Positions 34,992 to 44,867 of a DNA stretch of 64,000 nucleotides are shown one piece after another; within the stretch, counting starts at the first letter, position 1; each line of letters opens with the position of its first letter. The translations under genes were made by a program, and so were the position numbers. Origin of the DNA: Sulfuricella sp. (GTDB taxonomy: Bacteria; Pseudomonadota; Gammaproteobacteria; Burkholderiales; Sulfuricellaceae); the NCBI GenBank assembly GCA_041651995.1, contig JBAZID010000001.1, positions 248,001 through 312,000 on the forward strand, read 5' to 3'. Under the pieces are notes generated by a model. That model was not told the origin of the DNA and did no database searches. It was given only the letters and a program-made list of their open reading frames with translations.

Positions 34992-35483
34992 CTAGCGATA
35001 TTTCGCATCAGCGGCCTTGTCCTTGGCAATTTGTGCTTCGTGTTTATCGCCCACAGCCAGCAACATCTGTTTGGTGTAGTAAAGATCCCCACGCTTTTCG
35101 CCGTGGTAATCAAAAACCCGGGTTTCCACAATCGAGTCCACAGGGCAGGATTCCTCGCAGAACCCGCAGAAAATGCACTTGGTCAGATCTATATCGTAAC
35201 GTGTTGTCCGACGGGTTCCATCAGCACGCTCTTCCATATCGATCTGAATCGCCATCGCCGGACACACTGCCTCACAGAGCTTGCAGGCGATGCAACGTTC
35301 CTCGCCATTGGGGTAGCGGCGCAAGGCATGAAGCCCGCGGAAACGTGGCGATATCGGGGTCCGTTCCTCTGGAAACTGCACAGTGATCTTGCGTGCGAAC
35401 AGATAGCGTCCGGTCACGGCCATACCCTGAAGCAGCTCGATCAGGAGCAGACTCTTGAAGAATGCATTAAGGCGTTTCATCAT
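34992..35483 (-). CDS. nuoI: NADH-quinone oxidoreductase subunit I
   Basis: Peripheral-arm ferredoxin subunit carrying clusters N6a and N6b, 163 residues. Two 4Fe-4S motifs are complete: CIACKLCEAVCP and CIFCGFCEESCP. Two adjacent ATG codons (35483 and 35480) could serve as start. Confidence 0.96.
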   Translation of the reverse strand: MMKRLNAFFKSLLLIELLQGMAVTGRYLFARKITVQFPEERTPISPRFRGLHALRRYPNGEERCIACKLCEAVCPAMAIQIDMEERADGTRRTTRYDIDLTKCIFCGFCEESCPVDSIVETRVFDYHGEKRGDLYYTKQMLLAVGDKHEAQIAKDKAADAKYR

Positions 35484-35502
35484 TTCTATTTAGTCTTGAT
35501 CT

Positions 35503-36531
35503 TCAGTGGAACAAATAACCCAGCGGGGTCTGCATCATTGCGCCCACCACCAGAAGCCAAACGAGAGATACCGGAATAAACACCTTCCAGCCCAGACGCA
35601 TGATCTGGTCATAACGGTAGCGGGGGAACGTCGCACGGAACCACAGGAACAGGAACAGTACGAAACAGATTTTCGCTATCAGCCAGAAGAAACCTGGAAT
35701 CCAGTTAAAAGGCGCGATATCGAAAAGTGGCAGCCAGCCGCCCAGGAACAGCAATGACGACAGCGTGGCTACCAGGATCATGTTTGCATATTCGGCAAGG
35801 AAGAACACTGCAAACGCCATGCCTGAATACTCGGCATGAAAGCCAACGATCTCGGATTCACCTTCAGCCACGTCAAATGGCGCCCGGTTGATCTCTGCCA
35901 CGGAGGAAATCAGGTACACCAGAAACATCGGCAACAACGGTAGCCAGTACCAGCTGAAAAAGGTTGAGCCCTTCTGTGCATTGACTATTTCAACCAGATT
36001 AAGACTTTGCGCCGCCATCAGCACGCCGACCAGAGCAAAACCCATGGCAATTTCATAAGACACGATCTGTGCGGCAGAACGCATGGCGCCGAGGAATGGG
36101 TATTTCGAGTTTGATGCCCAGCCAGCCAGCACGATTCCATAAACCCCCATGGAAGTAATCGCCATGATATAGAGCAGGCTGGCGTCGATATTCGCCAGAA
36201 CCAGTTCTGGTGAAAATGGAACTACCGCCCAAGCGGCAAGCGCTGGCGCCATCGCCAGCACCGGTCCGAGCAGGAACAGTTTCTTGTTGGCGCCACTGGG
36301 AATGATGATTTCCTTCATCATCAGCTTCACGCCGTCCGCAATTGGTTGCAGCAGGCCCAGCGGCCCAACGCGATTGGGGCCGATACGCACCTGCATGTAA
36401 CCGATCACCTTGCGCTCGGCATACGTGACATAGGCAACCGCCAGAAGCAGGGGGCCGACGATCACGACGATTTTGACCAGCGTCCACACCAGCGGCCATG
36501 CGGGGCCCAACAGGGATTGAAAGAATTCCAT
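35503..36531 (-). CDS. nuoH: NADH-quinone oxidoreductase subunit H
   Basis: Eight-helix subunit forming the quinone chamber, 342 residues. The diagnostic loops are present: RIGPNRVGPLGLLQPIADG with the following KLMMKE, and NRAPFDVAEGESEIVGFHAEYSG with its acidic cluster lining the proton entry. Confidence 0.96.
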   Translation of the reverse strand: MEFFQSLLGPAWPLVWTLVKIVVIVGPLLLAVAYVTYAERKVIGYMQVRIGPNRVGPLGLLQPIADGVKLMMKEIIIPSGANKKLFLLGPVLAMAPALAAWAVVPFSPELVLANIDASLLYIMAITSMGVYGIVLAGWASNSKYPFLGAMRSAAQIVSYEIAMGFALVGVLMAAQSLNLVEIVNAQKGSTFFSWYWLPLLPMFLVYLISSVAEINRAPFDVAEGESEIVGFHAEYSGMAFAVFFLAEYANMILVATLSSLLFLGGWLPLFDIAPFNWIPGFFWLIAKICFVLFLFLWFRATFPRYRYDQIMRLGWKVFIPVSLVWLLVVGAMMQTPLGYLFH

Positions 36532-36535
36532 CGAA

Positions 36536-38896
36536 TCAGGCCTTCTCTACCACAATTTCGCCAAACATCGCGCCTAGCCCGGCTGTCATCGGATGCGAGG
36601 CAGGAACCCGCGCACAACCCAGCGGGAGTTTATCGTCTTGCCTGACTCGCATTACAGCGCTCCCCTGGCCCTGGCGCACCACGGCCATGCTGCCATTTTC
36701 AAGCTGCAATTGCGCCATCAGTGCACCACTCATTGAAACTTCTGGCGCTGCTCCATCTGCAGTGCGCTGTAGCGCTTCTGCCCTGCGAACCAGTGCATCT
36801 GCCTGATAAATGGGTACTTCAGCAATACGCTGAACTCCACTGCCAGCGGGGGAGACATTGATCTCGCCCGTGCCTTGCAATTGATTGTTACACGCACCTG
36901 GCAGCGCCGAGTTTCCTTGCCCAAGAATATCAGCGCGAACCTCGTCCGAACTGTTGTATCCGAACCCGTTAAGATTAAACATATTACCCAGCACACGCAG
37001 CACTTTCCAGGCTGGACGAGCTTCGCCTTGCGGCTTCACGACCGCATTGAAGCTCTGTGCACAGGCTTCTGTATTAACAAATGTCCCGGATGTCTCGGCG
37101 AAAGGCGCCACTGGCAGCATTACATCAGCGTAATTCATGGCCTGATGGCGATAGGCACTCATGGCAACGACCAACTCGGCATTTTCCATTGCCTTCGATG
37201 CCAGCTGGGGGTCATTGCAATCCAGTTCAATCTCGGTATTGAGCAGCAAATAAGCCAGACGCGGGTTTTGCAACATCTCGGCGGCATTCATTCCCACCGT
37301 TGCAGTTTTTCCCATTGCTCCGGCGAAAGGAACCGCACCAGCAAGACAGGCGCCAACACTGTTAGCGGCCTCGCCCAAAATGCCCAGGGCAGCACCAGAT
37401 ATATTTGCAATTTCCTGCGCCAGCGCATGCACTTCCCGGTAACTCGGGTGATGCAGTACCTGATTACCCAGCAACACAGCCTTTTTGCTGCCCGCGGCCA
37501 GGCTGGCAGCAATGGCTTGCGCTGCAGGACAAACCGAAACGGCCGCAATGTCCTGCGGCACCACAAGCTGTTTGATTTCCGCCAGGGCCTTGAGCACCTG
37601 GGCCAGAGCATTCTTCATGTCCGCTGGCGACACGATCAGTTTATTTGTTACCCGGCACAGCAGATCGTCATCAACAGGGTTCAGCAGACTCAGTTCAGCC
37701 CCTGCCTTCACTGCCTGACGCAGACGGTGTGCGAGCAGGGGATGATCCTTGCGCAAGTTGCTGCCTATCACCAGCGCGCGGTCCAGCTCCTGTATGCCGG
37801 CAATACTTTGTCCCAGCCATGGAGCACCTGTCATTGCGCCATCAGCAGAAAAATCGGACTGCCGCGTACGATAATCCACGTTGCCGCTGCCAATACCGCG
37901 CATGAATTTCTGCAACAGGTACAACTCTTCCAGCGTGCTGTGTGGAGTCGCCAGAGCGCCGATCTGTGCTGCACCGTGGTCGTCACGAATACGTTTCAGT
38001 CCGTTGGCCACATACTCCAGAGCAGATTGCCAGTCACATTCCTGCCACTCGCCATGACGCTTGATCATGGGCTGAGTCAGACGCTGCGCGGAATTCAGCC
38101 CCTCATAGGAATAGCGATCCTTGTCGGACAACCAGCATTCATTGATCGACTCGTTGTCGCGCGGCGCCACGCGCATCACGCGGTTATTCTTTACATGTAC
38201 GGCAAGATTTGCGCCAAGACTGTCATGCGGACTGATTGAAGCGCGGCGCGTCAGTTCCCAGGCGCGCGCGGTATAGCGGAATGGCTTGCTGGTGAGTGCG
38301 CCCACAGGACACAGATCGATCATGTTGCCGGATAGCTCGGAATTTACCGTGCGCTCAACGAAAGGCATGATCTCGGAGTGCTCGCCGCGTCCAGCCTGGC
38401 CAAGCTCCATGATTCCCGCGATTTCCTGCCCGAAACGCACGCAACGGGTGCAATGAATACAACGCGTCATATCGGTTGAAATCAGCGGGCCCAGTTCCTT
38501 GTTTCCAACCACGCGCTTTTCTTCCTGGTAGCGTGAGGAGACATCGCCATAACCCACAGCCAGATCCTGCAACTGGCATTCGCCACCCTGGTCGCAAATC
38601 GGGCAATCTAGCGGGTGATTGATAAGAAGAAACTCCATCACCCCCTTCTGCGCACGGATAGCGGATTCCGAGCGGGTCTGAACCTTCATTCCGTCCGTAA
38701 CTGGAGTCGCGCATGCAGGAAGGGGCTTCGGCGCCTTTTCCACCTGCACCAGACACATACGGCAATTAGCCGCGATAGAGAGCTTTTTGTGATAGCAGAA
38801 ATGTGGAATGTGAATGCCAGCCTGACGTGCAGCATCCATTACGGTACTACCGTCTTTTACTTCCAGTTGCTTGCCGTCGATTTCGATATGCGCCAT
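36536..38896 (-). CDS. nuoG: NADH-quinone oxidoreductase subunit G
   Basis: Large iron-sulfur subunit, 786 residues. The N-terminus has the 2Fe-2S site (CYHKKLSIAANCRMCLVQVE and a later Cys), the His-ligated N5 site with CPICDQGGECQLQD, and the 4Fe-4S site CIHCTRCVRFGQEI; then a molybdopterin-oxidoreductase-like domain without cofactor. Length matches the beta-proteobacterial form. Confidence 0.95.
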   Translation of the reverse strand: MAHIEIDGKQLEVKDGSTVMDAARQAGIHIPHFCYHKKLSIAANCRMCLVQVEKAPKPLPACATPVTDGMKVQTRSESAIRAQKGVMEFLLINHPLDCPICDQGGECQLQDLAVGYGDVSSRYQEEKRVVGNKELGPLISTDMTRCIHCTRCVRFGQEIAGIMELGQAGRGEHSEIMPFVERTVNSELSGNMIDLCPVGALTSKPFRYTARAWELTRRASISPHDSLGANLAVHVKNNRVMRVAPRDNESINECWLSDKDRYSYEGLNSAQRLTQPMIKRHGEWQECDWQSALEYVANGLKRIRDDHGAAQIGALATPHSTLEELYLLQKFMRGIGSGNVDYRTRQSDFSADGAMTGAPWLGQSIAGIQELDRALVIGSNLRKDHPLLAHRLRQAVKAGAELSLLNPVDDDLLCRVTNKLIVSPADMKNALAQVLKALAEIKQLVVPQDIAAVSVCPAAQAIAASLAAGSKKAVLLGNQVLHHPSYREVHALAQEIANISGAALGILGEAANSVGACLAGAVPFAGAMGKTATVGMNAAEMLQNPRLAYLLLNTEIELDCNDPQLASKAMENAELVVAMSAYRHQAMNYADVMLPVAPFAETSGTFVNTEACAQSFNAVVKPQGEARPAWKVLRVLGNMFNLNGFGYNSSDEVRADILGQGNSALPGACNNQLQGTGEINVSPAGSGVQRIAEVPIYQADALVRRAEALQRTADGAAPEVSMSGALMAQLQLENGSMAVVRQGQGSAVMRVRQDDKLPLGCARVPASHPMTAGLGAMFGEIVVEKA

Positions 38897-38926
38897 TTTT
38901 CAGTGTCGTTTTAGTTTATTAGCGGC

Positions 38927-40192
38927 TCACACCATGCACTTTTTGTGCTCGATGTGATATTCGAATTCCTTGCGATAGTGTTTCAGCATGCCCTGTACCG
39001 GCATTGCTGCAGCATCGCCCAAGGCGCAAATCGTGCGCCCGGAAATATTTTGTGTCACGCTGGCAAGCAGATCCAGATCGGATGGCCGTCCCAGGCCGTT
39101 TTCGATACGATGAATGACGCGGTACAACCAACCGGTTCCCTCGCGGCACGGAGTGCACTGACCGCAGGATTCCTCGAAATAGAAGTAGGACAAGCGCTCC
39201 AGTGCTTTTACCATGCACACCGTCTCGTCCATCACGATCACCGACCCGGCGCCAAGAAAAGAACCCGCCTTGGCGATGCTGTCGTAGTCCATTGTAAGAT
39301 CCATCATGATCTCCGCAGGCACAACCGGAACCGAGGAGCCCCCTGGAATCACCGCCTTCAGTTTGTGGCCGGCACGCACCCCACCCGCCATTTCAAGCAA
39401 TTCGGCAAAAGGAGTTCCCATCCCGATTTCGTAGTTTCCCGGTTTGTTGACATGGCCAGACACTGAAAATATCTTGGTACCACCATTATTGGGCTTGCCC
39501 AGTTCAAGAAATTTTTGCCCGCCATGCCGGATGATGTAGGGAATGCTGGCGAAAGTTTCGGTGTTGTTGATGGTAGTCGGCTTGCCATAGAGACCGAAAC
39601 TCGCGGGAAAAGGCGGCTTGAAACGCGGCTGCCCTTTCTTGCCTTCGATGGACTCCAGCAGCGCAGTTTCCTCACCGCACACATAGGCGCCATAACCATG
39701 GTGAGCATGAAGATTAAAGCAGAAATCGGTGCCGAACAGATTGTCGCCAAGAAAGCCGGCTGCGCGAGCCTCATCCAGCGCCTGTTCAAATCGCTCGTAG
39801 GCCTCCCAGATCTCGCCGTGGATATAGTTATATCCGACCTTTACTCCCATTGTATAGGCAGCGATTGCCATACCCTCAATCAGCTGATGGGGATTAAAGC
39901 GAATAATATCCCGGTCCTTGAAGGTGCCCGGCTCTCCCTCGTCAGTATTGCAGACGAGATACTTGTCACCCTCAAAATGGCGCGGCATGAAGCTCCACTT
40001 CAGACCGGTGGGAAAGCCCGCACCACCACGACCGCGCAATGCGGAAATCTTGACCTGGTTGATGATCTCTTCTGGCGCGATCTTTTCCGTCACTACCTTT
40101 TTGAGCGTTTCATAACCGCCGGTAGCGAGATAGCTGGCCAGCTTCCACGACTCGGGCTGGTGAATGGAGTGAAAGATGACTTCATTGGCCAT
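38927..40192 (-). CDS. nuoF: NADH-quinone oxidoreductase subunit F
   Basis: NADH- and FMN-binding subunit, 421 residues. The NADH site GRGGAGFPTG, the FMN site with YVCGEETALLESIEGK, and the N3 cluster cysteines in ESCGQCTPCREG and RTICALGDAA are all present. Its ATG shares a base with the nuoE stop (TAATG). Confidence 0.97.
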   Translation of the reverse strand: MANEVIFHSIHQPESWKLASYLATGGYETLKKVVTEKIAPEEIINQVKISALRGRGGAGFPTGLKWSFMPRHFEGDKYLVCNTDEGEPGTFKDRDIIRFNPHQLIEGMAIAAYTMGVKVGYNYIHGEIWEAYERFEQALDEARAAGFLGDNLFGTDFCFNLHAHHGYGAYVCGEETALLESIEGKKGQPRFKPPFPASFGLYGKPTTINNTETFASIPYIIRHGGQKFLELGKPNNGGTKIFSVSGHVNKPGNYEIGMGTPFAELLEMAGGVRAGHKLKAVIPGGSSVPVVPAEIMMDLTMDYDSIAKAGSFLGAGSVIVMDETVCMVKALERLSYFYFEESCGQCTPCREGTGWLYRVIHRIENGLGRPSDLDLLASVTQNISGRTICALGDAAAMPVQGMLKHYRKEFEYHIEHKKCMV

Positions 40193-40665
40193 TATTCGAG
40201 CTCCGCCAGAATCTGGTCCACTTTTTCGCTGGAAAGAGAACCAAACATGCGCTTGTTATTGATCAGGAAGAGGGGGCCATCACCACAGGCACCCATGCAT
40301 TCACCTTCCTTCAGGGTATAACGTCCATCACCGGTAGTCTCGCCAAACCCGATCCCGAGCTTGTTCTGCAAATGTTCGACCACTCCGCCCGCACCCATCA
40401 GGGAACAGGAGAGATTGCTACAGACGGTTATCTTGTATTTCCCGACCGGCTTTAAATCGTACATGTTGTAAAAAGTCGCCACCTCGTAAACCGCAACTGT
40501 TGGCATGTCGAGATAGGCGGCAACGAAATCCATTACTTCCGGAGATAGCCAGCCGATTTCATCCTGGGCAATGCGCAATGCAGACATCACCGCCGACTGC
40601 TTGCGACCCGCAGGGTACTTGGCAACTTCACGGTCAATTTTAGATTGGGATTCTTGGCTTAACAT
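40192..40665 (-). CDS. nuoE: NADH-quinone oxidoreductase subunit E
   Basis: Thioredoxin-fold subunit with the 2Fe-2S cluster N1a, 157 residues. Ligands are in CSNLSCSLMGA and GECMGACGDGP. Typical helical N-terminus (RKQSAVMSALRIAQDEIGWL). Confidence 0.96.
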   Translation of the reverse strand: MLSQESQSKIDREVAKYPAGRKQSAVMSALRIAQDEIGWLSPEVMDFVAAYLDMPTVAVYEVATFYNMYDLKPVGKYKITVCSNLSCSLMGAGGVVEHLQNKLGIGFGETTGDGRYTLKEGECMGACGDGPLFLINNKRMFGSLSSEKVDQILAELE

Positions 40666-40673
40666 TTCAATTC

Positions 40674-41933
40674 TTATCGATCAATTTCACCGAACACAAT
40701 GTCCATTGTCCCCATGATCGTCACCACATCGGCGATCATGTGGCCGCGTGCCATTTCATCCATGGCCTGCATGTGAGCAAAGCCAGGCGCCCTGATTTTC
40801 AGGCGGTAAGGCTTGTTGGCGCCATCCGAAACCATATAGATACCGAATTCGCCCTTGGGATGTTCAACTGCACAATAAGCCTCACCTTCAGGAACATGCA
40901 TCCCTTCGCTGAACAGCTTGAAGTGATGGATCAATTCTTCCATGTTCGATTTCATCGCTTCGCGACCGGGCGGCGCCACCTTGTGGTTTTGCGTTATCAC
41001 CGGACCAGGGTTTTTGCGCAGCCAGTCCACACACTGCTTCATGATGCGATTGGACTGGCGCATTTCTTCCATACGCACCAGATAGCGATCATAACTGTCG
41101 CCGTTAACACCGACTGGAATATCAAAATCCAGTCTGTCGTAAACCTCATAGGGCTGTTGCTTGCGAATATCCCAGGCCAGGCCGGAACCACGCAGCATCG
41201 GGCCGGTCAACCCCTTTGCCAGGGCGCGCTCGGGACTAATCACCCCGATACCGACGGTACGCTGTTTCCAGATTCGGTTGTCAGTCAGCAAAGTCTCATA
41301 TTCATCAACATAGGCGGGGAAACGCTGAGTGAAGTCTTCAATGAAGTCCAGCATCGAGCCCTGCCGGTTGGAGTTCATGAACTTGATATCGCTGGCATTG
41401 TGCTTGGGCATTTTTCCCAGCTCGTACTGCGGCATGCTATCCGGCAGGTCGCGGTACACGCCGCCAGGACGATAATATGCTGCGTGCAGACGGGCTCCTG
41501 ACACTGCCTCATAGCAATCCATAAGATCTTCACGCTCACGGAACGCATAGAGAAACATGGTCATTGCCCCGACGTCGAGCGCATGCGCGCCGATCCACAA
41601 CAAATGATTGAGGATACGGGTAATCTCGTCGAACAGGACCCGGATATACTGCGCCCGGAGCGGCACCTCCAGCTGCAAAAGCTTCTCGACCGCCATCACA
41701 TAGGCGTGCTCGTTACTCATCATGGACACGTAATCCAGGCGATCCATGTAGGGCAGTGACTGGAGAAAGGTTTTGTGCTCAGCCAGTTTTTCTGTGCCGC
41801 GATGCAGCAGGCCGATGTGCGGGTCGGCACGCATCACAACCTCGCCATCCAGCTCGAGCACCATACGCAGCACCCCGTGTGCAGCCGGGTGCTGGGGGCC
41901 AAAGTTTAGCGTGTAATTTCTAATTTCAGGCAC
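40674..41933 (-). CDS. nuoD: NADH-quinone oxidoreductase subunit D
   Basis: The 49-kDa subunit lining the quinone site, 419 residues, with FGPQHPAAHGVLR, HIGLLHRGTEKLAE and the C-terminal DIVFGEIDR. GTG 41933 gives the family start (PEIRNYTLNFGPQHP), has GAGG 9 bases upstream and overlaps nuoC by 8 bases; the longer frame to 41981 lies within nuoC. Confidence 0.96.
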   Translation of the reverse strand: MPEIRNYTLNFGPQHPAAHGVLRMVLELDGEVVMRADPHIGLLHRGTEKLAEHKTFLQSLPYMDRLDYVSMMSNEHAYVMAVEKLLQLEVPLRAQYIRVLFDEITRILNHLLWIGAHALDVGAMTMFLYAFREREDLMDCYEAVSGARLHAAYYRPGGVYRDLPDSMPQYELGKMPKHNASDIKFMNSNRQGSMLDFIEDFTQRFPAYVDEYETLLTDNRIWKQRTVGIGVISPERALAKGLTGPMLRGSGLAWDIRKQQPYEVYDRLDFDIPVGVNGDSYDRYLVRMEEMRQSNRIMKQCVDWLRKNPGPVITQNHKVAPPGREAMKSNMEELIHHFKLFSEGMHVPEGEAYCAVEHPKGEFGIYMVSDGANKPYRLKIRAPGFAHMQAMDEMARGHMIADVVTIMGTMDIVFGEIDR

Positions 41934-42519
41934 TGTAGCTGTCCTCGCGAATTGTACGCGGCACCAGCACCCGCTCTTCAACCGTGACTGGCTGATAAAT
42001 CACGCGATGCTGATCAGGGTCATAACGCATTTCCACATTTCCGGAAAGCGGGAAATCCTTTCTAAAGGGATGACCCACAAAACCATAGTCCGTCAGGATG
42101 CGGCGCAAGTCGTCGTGACCATTGAAAACAATGCCATACAGGTCGAATGCCTCACGCTCATACCAGTTGGCGGTCGACCACAGATTCATGACGGAATCAA
42201 CCGCCGGATATTCATCATCCTGGGCAAAAACCCGCACCCGCACGCGCTGATTGAGACTGACTGACAACAGGTGATAGACCACCGCAAAACGACGTCCATC
42301 CCATTGGCCATCCCTGTAGTCGCTGTAATCCATGCCACAGGCATCGCTCAGCTGCTCGAAGCGCAGCTCTGGGTGGTCCCGCAAAATCAATGCCGCATCG
42401 GCCCAATCCTTGTCTTGCACCACTAACGTCAATTCGTCGATACGTTCTGTGAGCGATAAAATCTTGCCGCCCAACGCTTTTTGCAGCGAACCGGCAAGAC
42501 CCTGGAGAAAAGCGTTCAT
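41926..42519 (-). CDS. nuoC: NADH-quinone oxidoreductase subunit C
   Basis: The 30-kDa peripheral subunit, 197 residues, with the signature WYEREAFDLYGIVFNGHDDLRRILTDYGFVGHPFRKDFPLSG. Separate from nuoD, as usual in beta-proteobacteria (fused in E. coli). Confidence 0.96.
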   Translation of the reverse strand: MNAFLQGLAGSLQKALGGKILSLTERIDELTLVVQDKDWADAALILRDHPELRFEQLSDACGMDYSDYRDGQWDGRRFAVVYHLLSVSLNQRVRVRVFAQDDEYPAVDSVMNLWSTANWYEREAFDLYGIVFNGHDDLRRILTDYGFVGHPFRKDFPLSGNVEMRYDPDQHRVIYQPVTVEERVLVPRTIREDSYSA

Positions 42520-42541
42520 GGATTAAGACTCTTGTTTTTCT

Positions 42542-43018
42542 TTAGCGTGCAATGGTGTTGGTGCGGCGAATCTTGCTCTGCAACTGAATCAGGCCATACA
42601 ACAACGCTTCAGCCGTGGGCGGGCAGCCGGGCACGTACACATCGACAGGAACAATACGATCACAACCACGCACCACAGAATACGAATAATGGTAGTAGCC
42701 CCCGCCATTGGCGCAGGACCCCATCGACACCACCCAGCGCGGCTCCGCCATCTGATCGTACACCTTGCGCAAGGCTGGTGCCATCTTGTTGGTCAGCGTT
42801 CCCGCCACGATCATCACATCGGACTGGCGCGGGCTGGGACGAAACACAATTCCGAAACGGTCAAGATCATAACGCGAAGCACCCGCCTGCATCATTTCAA
42901 CCGCGCAGCAAGCCAAGCCAAAAGTCATGGGCCACAGGGAGCCTGTGCGCGTATAGTTGATGACCGTATCCAGGGTGGTCGTTACAAACCCCTTCTCAAA
43001 GACGCCTTCTATTCCCAC
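42542..43018 (-). CDS. nuoB: NADH-quinone oxidoreductase subunit B
   Basis: Carries the last cluster N2 that reduces quinone, 158 residues. Ligands are visible in LACCAVEMM, GSCANGGG and VPGCPP. GTG 43018 gives the family start (GIEGVFEKGFVTTTLD), with GGGAG upstream; it overlaps nuoA by 10 bases. A longer frame to 43039 is less likely. Confidence 0.96.
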   Translation of the reverse strand: MGIEGVFEKGFVTTTLDTVINYTRTGSLWPMTFGLACCAVEMMQAGASRYDLDRFGIVFRPSPRQSDVMIVAGTLTNKMAPALRKVYDQMAEPRWVVSMGSCANGGGYYHYSYSVVRGCDRIVPVDVYVPGCPPTAEALLYGLIQLQSKIRRTNTIAR

Positions 43019-43365
43019 TCGAGGGCTCCCTTCTTCCACTCATAGACAAAACCCACCACCAGAATGGCGAGAAAGATCACCATGGCCAGATATCCGAACA
43101 AACCGATTTCCTCAAGCACCACGGCCCATGGGAATAGAAAGGCAATTTCGAGATCGAAGAGAATAAACAGGATTGCGATGAGGTAGTAACGCACATCGAA
43201 CTTCATGCGCGCATCTTCAAACGCTTCGAAGCCACACTCGTAGGGGGAGAGTTTTTCGCTGTCGGGGCGGTGGGGCGCCAGAACAAAACCGGCCACCATC
43301 GGTCCCACGCCAACCAGAAGACCTACTGCAACAAACAACAGGATTGGAAAATAGTTTTCCAACAT
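43009..43365 (-). CDS. nuoA: NADH-quinone oxidoreductase subunit A
   Basis: Three-helix membrane subunit of 118 residues and first gene of the operon. It contains the quinone-cavity loop SPYECGFEAFEDARMKFDVRYYLIAILFILFDLEIAFLFPW. The upstream region 43366-43517 contains a good -10 box. Confidence 0.96.
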   Translation of the reverse strand: MLENYFPILLFVAVGLLVGVGPMVAGFVLAPHRPDSEKLSPYECGFEAFEDARMKFDVRYYLIAILFILFDLEIAFLFPWAVVLEEIGLFGYLAMVIFLAILVVGFVYEWKKGALEWE

Positions 43366-43478
43366 TTGCAGCTCCGCGAATAACTCAATAATTCAGAAGA
43401 GAGACCACATTAACGCGCCAGAAGTCACAACGCAATGCCCAAACCCACCTAAATAACAGCGCTTCATAAACTTTGCTT

Positions 43479-43484
43479 ATTATA
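43479..43484 (-). promoter_or_regulatory. Putative -10 box of the nuo operon
   Basis: On the minus strand a perfect TATAAT lies about 114 bases before the nuoA ATG. The -35 position (about 17-18 bases further upstream, TTATACA-like) is weak. Read-through from the tRNA-Leu gene just upstream could also feed the operon. Confidence 0.45.
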
Positions 43485-43517
43485 CATCATCACTAATGCA
43501 TGTATAAATATTTTATA

Positions 43518-43602
43518 TGGTGCCGATGAGCAGACTCGAACTGCTACGGCTTTCGCCACTACCCCCTCAAGATAGCGTGTCTACCAATTTCACCACATCG
43601 GC
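43518..43602 (-). tRNA. tRNA-Leu (anticodon GAG)
   Basis: An 85-base class II tRNA with acceptor arms GCCGATG and CATCGGC, anticodon loop TTGAGGG giving GAG, a long variable arm (GGCGAAAGCC hairpin), T-loop TTCGAGT and encoded CCA. It lies between secG and nuoA, its usual place in beta-proteobacteria. Confidence 0.95.
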
Positions 43603-43646
43603 ATTGCATTTTAGTGATGCCCAAAACAGCGCATCACAACAAATTT

Positions 43647-43982
43647 TTAGTTAGGAATATCCTTGGCTTTTGAACCGGGGCCAACCGGGATAGCAGGTTG
43701 ATTCACTGGCAAGACCTGCTTTTGACTTTCCATCACGCCTACCGGTTTGCTTTTGGCGCCAGAAAAATATGTCAGGGTCAGGCTGGTCGCAAAAAAGACC
43801 GCCGCCAGAATCGCCGTGGCACGGCTAAGGAAATTTGCAGAACCTGTCGAGCCAAACAGGCTGCCAGAAGCGCCACTACCAAAAGCAGCGCCCATGTCAG
43901 CACCTTTACCGTGCTGCATCAGCACCAGACCAACCACACCCAGTGCAGCCACCACATGAACAATCCAAACTACTGTTTCCAT
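43647..43982 (-). CDS. secG: Preprotein translocase subunit SecG
   Basis: A 111-residue membrane protein with two helices joined by a Gly/Ser-rich loop: VLMQHGKGADMGAAFGSGASGSLFGSTGSANFLSR is the SecG hallmark. It assists the SecYE channel. The C-terminal tail is Pro- and Lys-rich. It lies 29 bases after tpiA. Confidence 0.95.
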   Translation of the reverse strand: METVVWIVHVVAALGVVGLVLMQHGKGADMGAAFGSGASGSLFGSTGSANFLSRATAILAAVFFATSLTLTYFSGAKSKPVGVMESQKQVLPVNQPAIPVGPGSKAKDIPN

Positions 43983-44011
43983 TTAACCAAAAACCTTCTC
44001 TAGAATCCGAA

Positions 44012-44770
44012 TTAGCCCTGCTGGGCGGCACGGCAAATTGCAACAAACTCATCCGCGCTGAGGGAAGCACCGCCGATCAGCCCGCCATCGATATCTGGCA
44101 TGGAGAACAATTGTGCCGCATTAGCTGCCTTTACGCTACCCCCGTACTGAATTACCAGCCCGGCAGCAACCTCGGCACTGGCAGTGGCAATTTTTCCGCG
44201 AATGAACGCATGCACTGCCTGCGCCTGCTCAGTTGAGGCCGTTTTCCCGGTGCCAATAGCCCATACTGGCTCATAAGCCACAACGGCCTTGGCAAAAGCT
44301 GCCACACCTGCTGCGGCCAGCACGGCATCCAGCTGCCGCGCCACCACTTGTTCGGTAATATTGGCCTCACGTTCGTCAAGGGTCTCCCCTACGCACAGGA
44401 TGGGCGTCAAACCCGCTTTCTGAGCCGCAACAAACTTGGCGGCCACCACTGCATCATCTTCGCCGTACATGGCTCGACGTTCGGAGTGACCAACAAGGAC
44501 GTATTTGCATCCAAAATCCAGCAACATCGCAGCAGAAACTTCACCGGTGTAAGCGCCTTTTTCCTGCTGGCTCATGTTCTGCGCACCCCAGGAAACATTG
44601 CTGCCCTGCAGAACTGACTGCGCCTGGAAAAGATATGGGAAGGGAACGCACACCGCGCAGGAAGCACGGCTCAAATCTGCCAACTGAGGAATAATGGCAT
44701 CCAGCAGCGCCTTGTTTTCGCTCAGACTGCCGTGCATCTTCCAGTTTCCTGCGACCAGTTTCTCGCGCAT
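44012..44770 (-). CDS. tpiA: Triosephosphate isomerase
   Basis: Interconverts dihydroxyacetone phosphate and glyceraldehyde 3-phosphate. The 252-residue protein starts MREKLVAGNWKMHGS (ATG 44770) and has catalytic Lys in NWKM, His in VGHSERR, and Glu in AYEPVWAIGTG; the phosphate site IQYGGSVKAANA is intact. A GTG at 44788 is an alternative start. Confidence 0.96.
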   Translation of the reverse strand: MREKLVAGNWKMHGSLSENKALLDAIIPQLADLSRASCAVCVPFPYLFQAQSVLQGSNVSWGAQNMSQQEKGAYTGEVSAAMLLDFGCKYVLVGHSERRAMYGEDDAVVAAKFVAAQKAGLTPILCVGETLDEREANITEQVVARQLDAVLAAAGVAAFAKAVVAYEPVWAIGTGKTASTEQAQAVHAFIRGKIATASAEVAAGLVIQYGGSVKAANAAQLFSMPDIDGGLIGGASLSADEFVAICRAAQQG

Positions 44771-44867
44771 TCCTTGCCCCTTGTCCACGAAATGCGCGCA
44801 TGGTACCGTTTAAGCCTTACCCGGTCAAATTCTTGAGCTTGACGCAAGCCAATCAGAGCCTATTTTC